From 2-01-FULL-49-22 sp964639445 (GTDB lineage: Bacteria; Patescibacteriota; Saccharimonadia; Saccharimonadales; UBA10212): a DNA stretch of 9,444 bases. The stretch is from positions 1-9,444 of the forward strand of contig CAZXDA010000024.1 in the NCBI GenBank assembly GCA_964639445.1, in the 5' to 3' direction. The position numbers and the translations under genes are program-made. The notes beneath the pieces are model-generated. The model made no database searches. It was not told the DNA's origin and was given only the letters and a program-made list of their open reading frames with translations. Positions 1 through 6,756 of this stretch are shown one piece after another (the first letter of the stretch is position 1; every line of letters begins with the position of its first letter).

Positions 1-1
1 T

Positions 2-127
2 GATTGGCAGATAAGAATCGCCCCCGATAAATGGACAGTGGTAATGGCTGACGGCTCCCTCGCCGCCCACTTCGAACACACTGTTTTGGTTACAGAAGGC
101 GGAGCAGAGATTCTGACGCTTGCTTGA
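2..127 (+). CDS. map: Methionine aminopeptidase type I, C-terminal fragment
   Basis: This is the last 41 codons of a gene whose start lies before the window. The reading frame from base 2 gives a peptide starting DWQIRIAPDKW and continuing through SLAAHFEHTVLVTEGGAEILTLA. The block S-x-x-A-[HQ]-[FY]-E-H-T-[VI]-x-V-T-x-x-G-x-E-I-L-T is the characteristic end of bacterial type I methionine aminopeptidases, and the Glu of HFEHT corresponds to one of the metal-ligand glutamates of the family. The enzyme removes the initiator methionine from new proteins in the cytoplasm. The protein ends almost directly after EILT, without the longer tail of the E. coli enzyme. The stop TGA (125-127) is followed in frame by TAG, a tandem stop. 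The fragment is short but the motif match is specific. Confidence 0.88.
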   Translation, partial: DWQIRIAPDKWTVVMADGSLAAHFEHTVLVTEGGAEILTLA

Positions 128-164
128 TAGTTGTAACCTCTAGCGCTATACTGCCAGCAGGAAC

Positions 165-170
165 TATAAT
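165..170 (+). promoter_or_regulatory. Candidate -10 element of ftsA (leaderless arrangement)
   Basis: A perfect TATAAT lies nine bases before the ftsA ATG, so transcription would start at about 176-179, at or within a few bases of the start codon. No convincing -35 hexamer is found 16-18 bases upstream; that place is taken by the palindrome TAGCGCTA (141-148). The only Shine-Dalgarno-like string, AGGA at 159-162, is 17 bases from the ATG, too far to be normal. Leaderless initiation is inferred. Confidence 0.45.
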
Positions 171-179
171 CAAACAAAC

Positions 180-1418
180 ATGGTTGAAGAAAAATTTCAG
201 TACTTTGTTGGTGTAGATATTGGCACTACGGCAGCACGTTGTGTGGTGGGCGAACTGGCTGGCGATGCCCAACTACCAAGTATTATCGCCCTTGCCTCAG
301 CCGAAAACAGCGGTATGCGCAAAGGCAACATTGCGCATATTGACGAAGTGGCTGATGCCGTGGTGCGAGCTATTACAGAAGCCGAAAGAATTTCCGGTCG
401 GGAAATAAAACGAGCTACCGTTAACGTTAATGGTTCGCATGTTGAAGGCATTAATTCTAAAGGTGTAATTGCCGTTTCTAGCCCTGATCGTAAAATTACA
501 GTTGATGACCGCAACCGCGTAGAAGATGCTGCTACTATTGTGCAGCTGCCGCCCAATAAGGAAATCATTCAGGTTTTTGCCAAAAACTACCGTTTGGATG
601 GTCAAGACAACATTAAAGATCCAGTGGGTATGCATGGTGTGAGGTTGGAAGTTGATACGCATATCTTATGTGCCAGCACACCGGCGCTCAAAAGCTTGGA
701 GCAAGTCTTAGAGAAAGCTGAACTTAGAGCATCGCACCGTACCATAACTAGTTTGGCCGCCGCTGAAGCCGTTTTGGATAGGCAAATGAAGGATGCTGGC
801 GTGGCGGTTATAGATATGGGCGCAGCCACCACTAACCTAGTAGTAATTGAGGACGGCGAAGTTGAGCACATTGCTGTTATTCCTATGGGCGGCATCCATA
901 TTACCAACGATCTGGCAATCTGTTTAAAAACGGATTTAGATGTGGCCGAGCTGGTAAAAATCAAGCATGCCAGCCTATCAAAAAAAATCACCGGTGAAAC
1001 CAGTTTTGTACACAAGGGTGAAGAGCTGCGTTTTGACCGCGACATGATGCGTATGATTGTTGAAGCAAGGGTAGAGGAAATACTGGAGCTAGTTGATAAG
1101 GAGTTTAAAAAAATCCGGCGCTCACGTAAACTGCCGGGAGGAATAGTTCTGGTAGGCGGCAGTGCCCATTTACCCGGACTGGTTGAATTTACAAAAGAAA
1201 CGTTAGAACTGCCGGCCAGGCTAGGCAGTTGGAAGCAGGTTCCCAAAGTTGTCGATGGTTTGGATGGCTTAATGCATGCGCCGGCAGTTGGCCTGATGCT
1301 GCTTGATATGCTGCTTGGCCCAGCACAAGTTCATACATTTGATGAGGCCGCCGCCGGCTGGTTATCGTCAGTTAATTTTAGCTTGAACAAATTTTTAAAG
1401 CACGTTCGTCGCCGCTAA
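180..1418 (+). CDS. ftsA: Cell division protein FtsA
   Basis: FtsA is the actin-like ATPase that tethers FtsZ polymers to the membrane and recruits later divisome proteins. The 412-residue product has the family layout: phosphate-1 motif FVGVDIGTTAARCVVGE near residues 9-25; an SHS2 (1C) region with NVNGSHVEGINSKGVIAVS at about 82-100; a second phosphate motif VAVIDMGAATTNLVVIEDG from residue 208; and the adenosine motif LVGGSAHLPGL with its Gly-Gly at 326-327. The C-terminus SVNFSLNKFLKHVRRR is a short basic amphipathic stretch that fits the membrane-targeting helix. Length is normal for the family. The ATG at 180 is chosen because the conserved domain starts eight residues later and a perfect TATAAT lies nine bases upstream; there is no usable ribosome binding site. 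ftsZ follows after 72 bases, the classic ftsA-ftsZ pair. Confidence 0.95.
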   Translation: MVEEKFQYFVGVDIGTTAARCVVGELAGDAQLPSIIALASAENSGMRKGNIAHIDEVADAVVRAITEAERISGREIKRATVNVNGSHVEGINSKGVIAVSSPDRKITVDDRNRVEDAATIVQLPPNKEIIQVFAKNYRLDGQDNIKDPVGMHGVRLEVDTHILCASTPALKSLEQVLEKAELRASHRTITSLAAAEAVLDRQMKDAGVAVIDMGAATTNLVVIEDGEVEHIAVIPMGGIHITNDLAICLKTDLDVAELVKIKHASLSKKITGETSFVHKGEELRFDRDMMRMIVEARVEEILELVDKEFKKIRRSRKLPGGIVLVGGSAHLPGLVEFTKETLELPARLGSWKQVPKVVDGLDGLMHAPAVGLMLLDMLLGPAQVHTFDEAAAGWLSSVNFSLNKFLKHVRRR

Positions 1419-1434
1419 ATTTTCTGAGTACCAA

Positions 1435-1464
1435 TTGCATTCAAAATAAATAGTCGCGTATAAT
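1435..1464 (+). promoter_or_regulatory. Candidate ftsZ promoter
   Basis: A perfect TATAAT at 1459-1464 is preceded, 18 bases upstream, by TTGCAT (1435-1440), which keeps the TTG of the -35 consensus. Transcription would start near 1471, giving ftsZ a leader of about 20 bases with its own Shine-Dalgarno sequence. It lies in the short gap after ftsA, so ftsZ could be expressed separately from ftsA. The -10 match is strong and the -35 weak. Confidence 0.5.
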
Positions 1465-1481
1465 AATTTTAATGAAAATTT

Positions 1482-1485
1482 GGAG
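1482..1485 (+). promoter_or_regulatory. Ribosome binding site of ftsZ
   Basis: GGAG sits five bases before the ftsZ ATG. It contrasts with ftsA and ileS, which have no such site, and it fixes the ftsZ start at 1491. Confidence 0.65.
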
Positions 1486-1490
1486 TTGTT

Positions 1491-2891
1491 ATGGCGCAAG
1501 TTGTTGAACCACCGATTGAGACATTTGCCCGGATAAAAGTGGTGGGGGTGGGTGGCGCCGGTGGCGCAGCAATCAACCGGATGGTAGATGCTGGCGTTAC
1601 AGGTGTTGATTTTGTAGCAATTAACGCCGATGCCCAGGCACTACATCATTCTAAAGCCAATGAAAAAATTCACATTGGCAAGGAAACCACTAAAGGCCTC
1701 GGCGCTGGCTCTGATCCAGAACTTGGCCGGCGTTCAGCTGAAGAAAACAGGGAAGATATAGCCAATGCCGTTAAGGGCGCTGATATGGTATTTGTGACTT
1801 TTGGTGCTGGTGGTGGCACTGGCTCGGGTGCCGGACCGATTGTGGCTGAACTAGCCAAAGAGGCTGAAGCCTTAGTAGTTGGTTTTGCGACTAGGCCGTT
1901 CGCTTTTGAAGGTGAAAAGCGCCGCCGCAATGCCGAAGTGGCCATTGAAAAATTGAGCCACAATGTTGACACCCTAATCACCATCCCAAACGATAAGCTT
2001 TTACAAACTATTGACCGCCGCACACCATTGCTAGAGGCCTTTAAAGTAGCGGATGATGTACTACGGCAAGGAGTACAAGGTATTTCTGATTTAATAACTG
2101 TACACGGTCTGGTGAACCTTGACTTTGCCGATGTTAAAACGGTTATGTCTAGTGCCGGCTCGGCGCTGATGGGTATTGGCCGGGCTTCTGGCGAAAACCG
2201 GGCTATTGAAGCCGCGCAACAGGCCATCAACTCACCGCTTCTAGAAATTTCGATTGATGGTGCTCGCGGCATCCTCTTTAACGTCATTGGCGGCCACGAC
2301 CTAAGTATGCACGAAATCAACACTGTAGCCGAGACTATAACTGCCGCTGCCGATCCTGAAGCCAATATCATCTTTGGCGCCACTATTAATCCGGATTTGG
2401 AGGGCGAGATAATTGTGACAGTGGTAGCCACGGGCTTTGATGAGTCATACTTTGCCAATCGCGAAAGAGCCGGCGCCCAACTGATGCGCCGGGCTAGGGA
2501 GGTTAAAGAGGCGGGCGTGGTGCACCAGGTTGATGAGGAGGCTCTGCAGGGCATTGATATGAATCTGCACGAAGAAGCCGCGACTCACGCTAAAGACTTC
2601 CACTCCGACGAGACGCCTAACATCTGGGCATTGAGTGATGACAGCAATATCAGCGATAAGGATAAAGCTGAAGAAGAGGAAGAAAAATACGAAACGCCTT
2701 CATTTTTCCGCCGTTTGGGGCTTGGTAAAAAACCCTCACCGTCAGATAAGGATACCGTAGACAAAAATACCACTGACAATCAGCAGCCGGACGAGGACGA
2801 GCCGTTTGTAGTAGAACCGGAAGATTCACAAGATCAAAAAAAGGAAGACAAAAAAACAGACTCTAAAAATAAGAAGAAGCCAAAGAGTTAG
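1491..2891 (+). CDS. ftsZ: Cell division protein FtsZ, with an extended charged C-terminal tail
   Basis: FtsZ is the tubulin-like GTPase that forms the cytokinetic ring at midcell. The 466-residue product shows IKVVGVGGAGGAAINRM near the N-terminus, the nucleotide motif NADAQAL, the tubulin signature GGGTGSG at residues 107-113, RRTPLLEAF, and the T7 synergy loop NLDFADV at 209-215 with the catalytic aspartate. The globular domains end at about residue 325. A charged linker follows. At about 401-413 ETPSFFRRLGLGK resembles the conserved C-terminal peptide (consensus like IPxFLRR) that binds FtsA. Unusually this is not the end: about 53 more residues follow, first acidic and then a lysine-rich terminus. 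The start is supported by GGAG five bases upstream. Family assignment is certain; the role of the tail is unknown. Confidence 0.97.
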   Translation: MAQVVEPPIETFARIKVVGVGGAGGAAINRMVDAGVTGVDFVAINADAQALHHSKANEKIHIGKETTKGLGAGSDPELGRRSAEENREDIANAVKGADMVFVTFGAGGGTGSGAGPIVAELAKEAEALVVGFATRPFAFEGEKRRRNAEVAIEKLSHNVDTLITIPNDKLLQTIDRRTPLLEAFKVADDVLRQGVQGISDLITVHGLVNLDFADVKTVMSSAGSALMGIGRASGENRAIEAAQQAINSPLLEISIDGARGILFNVIGGHDLSMHEINTVAETITAAADPEANIIFGATINPDLEGEIIVTVVATGFDESYFANRERAGAQLMRRAREVKEAGVVHQVDEEALQGIDMNLHEEAATHAKDFHSDETPNIWALSDDSNISDKDKAEEEEEKYETPSFFRRLGLGKKPSPSDKDTVDKNTTDNQQPDEDEPFVVEPEDSQDQKKEDKKTDSKNKKKPKS

Positions 2892-2957
2892 CGGACTGGG
2901 GCTTGTTTTGAAAAATACAGCACAAAATGCTTGCATTAGCGCTAGTTGTAGGGCTAG

Positions 2958-2963
2958 TATAGT
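2958..2963 (+). promoter_or_regulatory. Candidate -10 element of nrdR
   Basis: TATAGT, one base from the consensus, lies in the 136-base gap between ftsZ and nrdR. Transcription would begin near 2970, right at the NrdR box. No good -35 is seen at normal spacing; TTGCAT at 2931-2936 is 21 bases upstream of this hexamer, which is long. It is listed because its position relative to the NrdR box makes sense for repression. Confidence 0.35.
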
Positions 2964-2971
2964 TTGTACAG

Positions 2972-2986
2972 ACACTAAATATGGTG
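2972..2986 (+). promoter_or_regulatory. NrdR box (putative operator) upstream of nrdR
   Basis: The sequence ACACTAAATATGGTG agrees with the known NrdR-box consensus (ACACwATATATwGTG-like) at 13 of 15 positions and keeps the outer dyad CAC/GTG. It sits 42 bases before the nrdR start and directly after a candidate -10, where a bound repressor would block initiation. NrdR sites usually come in pairs about 31-33 bases apart; only weak half-matches are seen upstream, so a second box is not claimed. The site suggests that NrdR represses its own gene and, if co-transcribed, nrdJ. Confidence 0.65.
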
Positions 2987-3027
2987 ATAGCACTTTTAAA
3001 TAACAGATACGGATCAGGGGTAACAAA

Positions 3028-3510
3028 ATGAAATGTCAGCAATGCGGATCAGTTGAAAACAAGGTAGTTGAATCACGAGATGTAGCTGATGGCGATGCGA
3101 TTCGCCGCCGCCGCGAATGTTTGGCTTGTGGTTACCGCTTTACAACCTACGAGCGTTTAGAACGACCGCATCTTGTGGTCGTTAAACGGGATGGTACACG
3201 CGAGCTTTTTAGCCGCGAGAAATTGTTGTCCGGCCTGCAGCATGCTACCGAGAAAACCACTGTTACTAGTGTGCAGCTGGAAGATTTTGTAGCCGCTATT
3301 GAGCGCGAACTTTATGGTCGTGGCGAGCCAGAAATCAGCTCGGTGGATATTGGCGAATTAGTAATGAGCAAGCTGGCTGCTCTTAACGAAGTGGCCTATG
3401 TGCGATTTGCCAGCGTTTACCGCAGCTTCAAAGACATATCCGGTTTTGAACGCGAACTCCAAAAAATCCGCAAAAGCAAAGGTGGCTCGAAAACCACTGC
3501 CAAAAAATAG
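3028..3510 (+). CDS. nrdR: Transcriptional repressor NrdR
   Basis: NrdR is a zinc-ribbon/ATP-cone repressor that senses ATP versus dATP and switches off ribonucleotide reductase genes when dATP is plentiful. The 160-residue product starts MKCQQCGS and has the full zinc ribbon (Cys3, Cys6, Cys31, Cys34) with the basic DNA-binding stretch AIRRRRECLACGYRFTTYER. An ATP-cone covers about residues 49-139 (VVVKRDGTRELFSREKL ... VAYVRFASVYRSFKDI). Length is normal; the last 12 or so residues are a lysine-rich tail. AGGGG at 3016-3020, seven bases before the ATG, supports the start. The next gene is the reductase nrdJ, and an NrdR box lies in the upstream gap, so regulator, operator and target lie together. 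Confidence 0.96.
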   Translation: MKCQQCGSVENKVVESRDVADGDAIRRRRECLACGYRFTTYERLERPHLVVVKRDGTRELFSREKLLSGLQHATEKTTVTSVQLEDFVAAIERELYGRGEPEISSVDIGELVMSKLAALNEVAYVRFASVYRSFKDISGFERELQKIRKSKGGSKTTAKK

Positions 3511-3538
3511 TTGCCTCATATTATGCTTGTGGTAAAAT
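3511..3538 (+). promoter_or_regulatory. Candidate promoter of nrdJ
   Basis: TTGCCT (3511-3516) and TAAAAT (3533-3538) are separated by 16 bases, and the -10 is preceded by TGG, an extended -10 feature. It begins immediately after the nrdR stop codon. Transcription would start near 3545, giving a leader of about 100 bases that contains the heptamer repeats. No NrdR box is visible at this promoter. nrdJ might therefore be read both from here and from the nrdR promoter. Confidence 0.4.
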
Positions 3539-3583
3539 CGAAGCATACCGAGGTGGTAAATAAAAATCATTAAAAATAATAAA

Positions 3584-3625
3584 CAGCTAGCAGCTATTAG
3601 CTATCAGCTAAAGGCTAACGGCTAA
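3584..3625 (+). repeat. Six tandem heptamers (NNGCTAN) in the nrdJ leader
   Basis: Six contiguous 7-base units read CAGCTAG, CAGCTAT, TAGCTAT, CAGCTAA, AGGCTAA and CGGCTAA, all sharing GCTA in the same register. The array ends one base before the nrdJ Shine-Dalgarno sequence (AAGGAGG, 3627-3633). The AGCTA core is partly self-complementary, so the leader could form small hairpins. A similar 4-unit heptamer array follows the nrdJ stop. Confidence 0.8.
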
Positions 3626-3626
3626 A

Positions 3627-3633
3627 AAGGAGG
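3627..3633 (+). promoter_or_regulatory. Strong ribosome binding site of nrdJ
   Basis: AAGGAGG is a near-perfect anti-16S complement, nine bases before the ATG at 3643. It is the strongest Shine-Dalgarno sequence in the window and settles the nrdJ start. It directly abuts the upstream heptamer repeats, so folding of the repeats could affect access to it. Confidence 0.75.
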
Positions 3634-3642
3634 GAAATTAAG

Positions 3643-6453
3643 ATGGCTCAAGCAACCAAATTGTCAGTTAAAAGACTCTTTACTAAGCCAAAAACTAAGG
3701 CTTACGAGGCACTTAAATGGATTAAACGCGATTCACTAATTGCCAATCCGGCAAGCGGTAAAGCGGTGTTTGAGCAAAAGGATGTGGAGTTTCCGGAAGG
3801 CTTTTCGCAAAACGCCGTTAATATTGTGGCCCAAAAGTACTTTAGCGGCACGCCTGGCACCCCCGAGCGTGAAAAATCGCTTAAGCAACTTATCGATCGG
3901 GTAGCCGATACTATTACACGTCAAGGAATTAGCGAAGGTTATTTTGCGGATGGCGAAGCAGAAGATTTTAGAGAAGAGTTAAAATACATTTTAGCAACGC
4001 AACGAGCGGCGTTTAACTCGCCTGTCTGGTTTAACATTGGTGCACCCAGCCGCGCCCAGCAAGCCAGCGCCTGTTTTATTTTGGCCGTTGAAGACACCAT
4101 GCCATCCATTCTGAACTGGTATGCCGAAGAGGGCATGATTTTTAAGGGAGGTTCTGGTTCTGGTATTAATGTCAGCAGCTTACGCAGTTCACTTGAGCCT
4201 TTAGGTAAAAGCGCCGGTACAGCTAGTGGCCCGTTGAGTTTTATGCGTGGTGCTGATGCTAGCGCCGGCGCCATCAAAAGCGGTGGTAAAACGCGCCGCG
4301 CGGCCAAAATGGTGATTATGAATGCCGACCACCCTGACATTGAACAGTTCATTTGGTGTAAGGCAATTGAAGAGCGCAAAGCTCGAGTACTAGCCGAAGC
4401 CGGTTATGACATGGACCTTGACGGCAAAGACAGTTACTCCGTACAGTACCAAAATGCTAATAACTCCGTGCGTGTTACGGATGAGTTTATGCGCGCCGTA
4501 GAAAATAATGAGGACTGGGAACTTCGCGCTGTAAGAACTGACGAAACACTAAAAACGCTGCCCGCGCGCGATATCTTTCACCAAATCGCCGAGGCGGCCT
4601 GGGAGTGCGCTGACCCGGGTATGCAGTTTGATACCACAATTAATCGCTGGCACACTACACCTAACGCCGGCCGCATCAACGCTTCTAATCCATGCAGCGA
4701 ATACATGCACCTGGATAACTCGGCCTGTAATTTGGCCAGTATTAACTTGCTGAAGTTTCTGAATGATGATAGCAGCTTTGATATCGAGGCTTTTAAGCAC
4801 ACCGTTGAGCTAATGTTTACGGCTCAGGAAATTTTAATTGGCTACTCGGAATATCCAACCGCTAAAATTACCAAGAATGCGCGCGCTTACCGCGAGCTGG
4901 GGCTCGGTTATGCCAACCTAGGCGCCCTTTTAATGGCTCAAGGTTTACCGTACGACTCTGACGAGGGCCGTGCCCAGGCAGCGGCCATTACCGCTTTAAT
5001 GACCGGCCACGCTTACGCTACGTCAGCTAAATTGGCACGCAAAGTCGGGCCGTTTACCGGCTACGACAAAGACCGGGAAGCTATGAATAAAGTGCTGCGC
5101 ATGCACCGCGACGAAGTTAAAAAAATCAACCCATCATTAGTCTCTGAAGAGCTTTTGAGTGCGGCTGCCAGCGTCTGGGACGAAGCGGTAGAGCTGGCCG
5201 AACTATACGGCGTGCGTAATTCCCAGGCAACGCTGCTGGCTCCCACCGGCACAATTGCCTTTTTAATGGACTGCGACACAACCGGTATTGAGCCGGATCT
5301 AGGGTTGGTTAAATTCAAAAAACTGGTTGGCGGTGGCACCATGAACATTGTCAACCAAACTGTGCCGCGAGCCTTGCGCGCGCTTGGTTACGGCAAAGCC
5401 CAAATTGACGACATTGTTAACTACATTGACATTGAAAAGACAATTGTCGGTGCGCCTCATCTTAAGAACGAGCATCTGCCAGTCTTTGCCTGCAGCATGG
5501 GCGATAACGCCATCCGCTATATGGGACATGTCAAAATGATGGCTGCCGTGCAGCCGTTTCTGTCTGGTGCTATTTCTAAAACCATTAACATGCCGGAAGA
5601 CGTTACGGTGGAGGATGTGGAGCAGCTGCACCTGGAATCATGGAAACTAGGCTTGAAGGCGATTGCTATTTACCGCGACGGCACAAAAGTGGCCCAGCCG
5701 CTTTCCATGGCCAAGAAGGAAGGTAGCGGCCAGAAAGAATCACTCGCAGCCACTACCATAACCGAAGCAACACCAGCTCGCATAATCGGCCTAAGGGAAG
5801 AATTACCCAGAGTGCGTAATTCTAAGACATTTAAATTTACTCTAGCTGGTACGCGTGGTTACTTTACAGTTGGCGAATATGATGATGGTCGCCCCGGCGA
5901 ACTGTTCATCAGTATTTCTAAACAAGGCTCAACACTGCGCGGTATTATGGATGCCTTTGCCGTATCAATAAGCTTTGGGTTGCAATACGGCGTGCCGCTC
6001 AAAAAACTGGTGCGCAGCTTTACTAATACCAGTTTCGCCCCGGCCGGTATAACTGACGATCCGGATATCCGCACCGCCAGTTCGCTGATCGACTACATCT
6101 TTAAGCGCTTGGGCAAAACCTACCTATCTTTCGACGATCAAATTGAGGCCGGGCTGGCCGATATTGACGATATGCCGGAAGGTCAAACCAGCTTGCTGCC
6201 ATCTGCCGACGAAGCTGTGTCTGATGCTTCTGTTGAGCAAGCTATGGAGACACTGGCCGAAGCTGAAGCTGCCGTTAGCGAGGCTATGACAACCATTGCC
6301 GCCAGTACGGCGGACTTGCCTGCCGAGGGAACAGAGAAAAATATAGTTCAGGATAGCGCCGCGCCGCTTTGCTACAACTGTGGTAATCAGACAATTCGTG
6401 CTGGCAACTGTTACGTTTGCACAGCCTGCGGCAGTACGACAGGTTGCTCATAA
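3643..6453 (+). CDS. nrdJ: Class II (adenosylcobalamin-dependent) ribonucleotide reductase NrdJ
   Basis: NrdJ reduces ribonucleotides to deoxyribonucleotides using a thiyl radical made from adenosylcobalamin, and so needs no oxygen. In the 936-residue product the catalytic site is NPCSEY, with thiyl-radical Cys351 and Glu353, and Cys362 (spacing 11, as in Thermotoga NrdJ) would pair with Cys144 (SACF) as the active-site disulfide. The substrate-pocket motif PTGTI is at 534-538. A TSCPD domain covers roughly 725-830. An Ala/Glu-rich linker then leads to a C-terminal ribbon with cysteines 910, 913, 923, 926, 929 and 935, ending STTGCS; in this family the tail cysteines re-reduce the active site, and the CxxC pairs could bind zinc. 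No ATP-cone is evident at the N-terminus. Length is normal for this large NrdJ type. It follows nrdR, with a strong Shine-Dalgarno sequence. The cell must make or import cobalamin. Confidence 0.96.
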   Translation: MAQATKLSVKRLFTKPKTKAYEALKWIKRDSLIANPASGKAVFEQKDVEFPEGFSQNAVNIVAQKYFSGTPGTPEREKSLKQLIDRVADTITRQGISEGYFADGEAEDFREELKYILATQRAAFNSPVWFNIGAPSRAQQASACFILAVEDTMPSILNWYAEEGMIFKGGSGSGINVSSLRSSLEPLGKSAGTASGPLSFMRGADASAGAIKSGGKTRRAAKMVIMNADHPDIEQFIWCKAIEERKARVLAEAGYDMDLDGKDSYSVQYQNANNSVRVTDEFMRAVENNEDWELRAVRTDETLKTLPARDIFHQIAEAAWECADPGMQFDTTINRWHTTPNAGRINASNPCSEYMHLDNSACNLASINLLKFLNDDSSFDIEAFKHTVELMFTAQEILIGYSEYPTAKITKNARAYRELGLGYANLGALLMAQGLPYDSDEGRAQAAAITALMTGHAYATSAKLARKVGPFTGYDKDREAMNKVLRMHRDEVKKINPSLVSEELLSAAASVWDEAVELAELYGVRNSQATLLAPTGTIAFLMDCDTTGIEPDLGLVKFKKLVGGGTMNIVNQTVPRALRALGYGKAQIDDIVNYIDIEKTIVGAPHLKNEHLPVFACSMGDNAIRYMGHVKMMAAVQPFLSGAISKTINMPEDVTVEDVEQLHLESWKLGLKAIAIYRDGTKVAQPLSMAKKEGSGQKESLAATTITEATPARIIGLREELPRVRNSKTFKFTLAGTRGYFTVGEYDDGRPGELFISISKQGSTLRGIMDAFAVSISFGLQYGVPLKKLVRSFTNTSFAPAGITDDPDIRTASSLIDYIFKRLGKTYLSFDDQIEAGLADIDDMPEGQTSLLPSADEAVSDASVEQAMETLAEAEAAVSEAMTTIAASTADLPAEGTEKNIVQDSAAPLCYNCGNQTIRAGNCYVCTACGSTTGCS

Positions 6454-6460
6454 ACCCTTT

Positions 6461-6488
6461 ACGCTTCACGCTTCACGCTGTACGCTGT
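6461..6488 (+). repeat. Four tandem heptamers (ACGCTNN) after nrdJ
   Basis: Four contiguous 7-base units read ACGCTTC, ACGCTTC, ACGCTGT and ACGCTGT, followed by a partial GCTT. They fill nearly the whole 39-base gap between the nrdJ stop and the start of the next gene and leave no Shine-Dalgarno sequence for it. In register the units fit NNGCTNN, the same layout as the array upstream of nrdJ. Confidence 0.8.
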
Positions 6489-6492
6489 GCTT

Positions 6493-6753
6493 ATGCGCAT
6501 GATTGTCCTCTATCATCCTAAAAGCGAGCATTCTGGTGTGGTTGAGGATTTTGCCAGCGAATTTGAAAGATATAAAAGTAAACGCTTAGAGCTGCTCAGT
6601 TTAGAAACAGTCGAGGGCGCAGATCTGGCTAGATTATATGATGTCACCATTTACCCAACCGTTTTAGCCATGGCTGAAAGCGGCTCGCTGCAGCGCATGT
6701 GGCAAGGTCTGCCCCTGCCGCTAATGGACGAACTGTCGTACTATTTTGCTTAA
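6493..6753 (+). CDS. Small thioredoxin-fold protein lacking the CxxC active site
   Basis: The product of about 86 residues begins MRMIVLYHPKSEHSGVVEDF and has the beta-alpha-beta opening of a thioredoxin fold, followed by LARLYDVTIYPTVLAM, where YPT matches the cis-proline loop that precedes strand beta-4. The place where thioredoxins carry CxxC reads PKSEHSG, and the protein has no cysteine at all, so it cannot act as a dithiol reductant. It may be a docking or regulatory partner, possibly for NrdJ, which is just upstream; that is inference from position. Three starts are possible: GTG at 6487, ATG at 6493 and ATG at 6499. None has a Shine-Dalgarno sequence because the upstream gap is a heptamer repeat, so translation may be coupled to nrdJ. 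The middle start is chosen; the fold call is moderate. Confidence 0.72.
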   Translation: MRMIVLYHPKSEHSGVVEDFASEFERYKSKRLELLSLETVEGADLARLYDVTIYPTVLAMAESGSLQRMWQGLPLPLMDELSYYFA

Positions 6754-6756
6754 ACA

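Noticed and set aside
602..1246. 214-codon open frame on the minus strand inside ftsA
   Set aside because: It is antisense to conserved ftsA sequence, Ser-rich and without a recognisable motif.
1670..2554. 294-codon open frame on the minus strand inside ftsZ
   Set aside because: It lies fully opposite a certain gene, has low-complexity Ser/Ala composition, and shows no recognisable domain; it is an antisense shadow.
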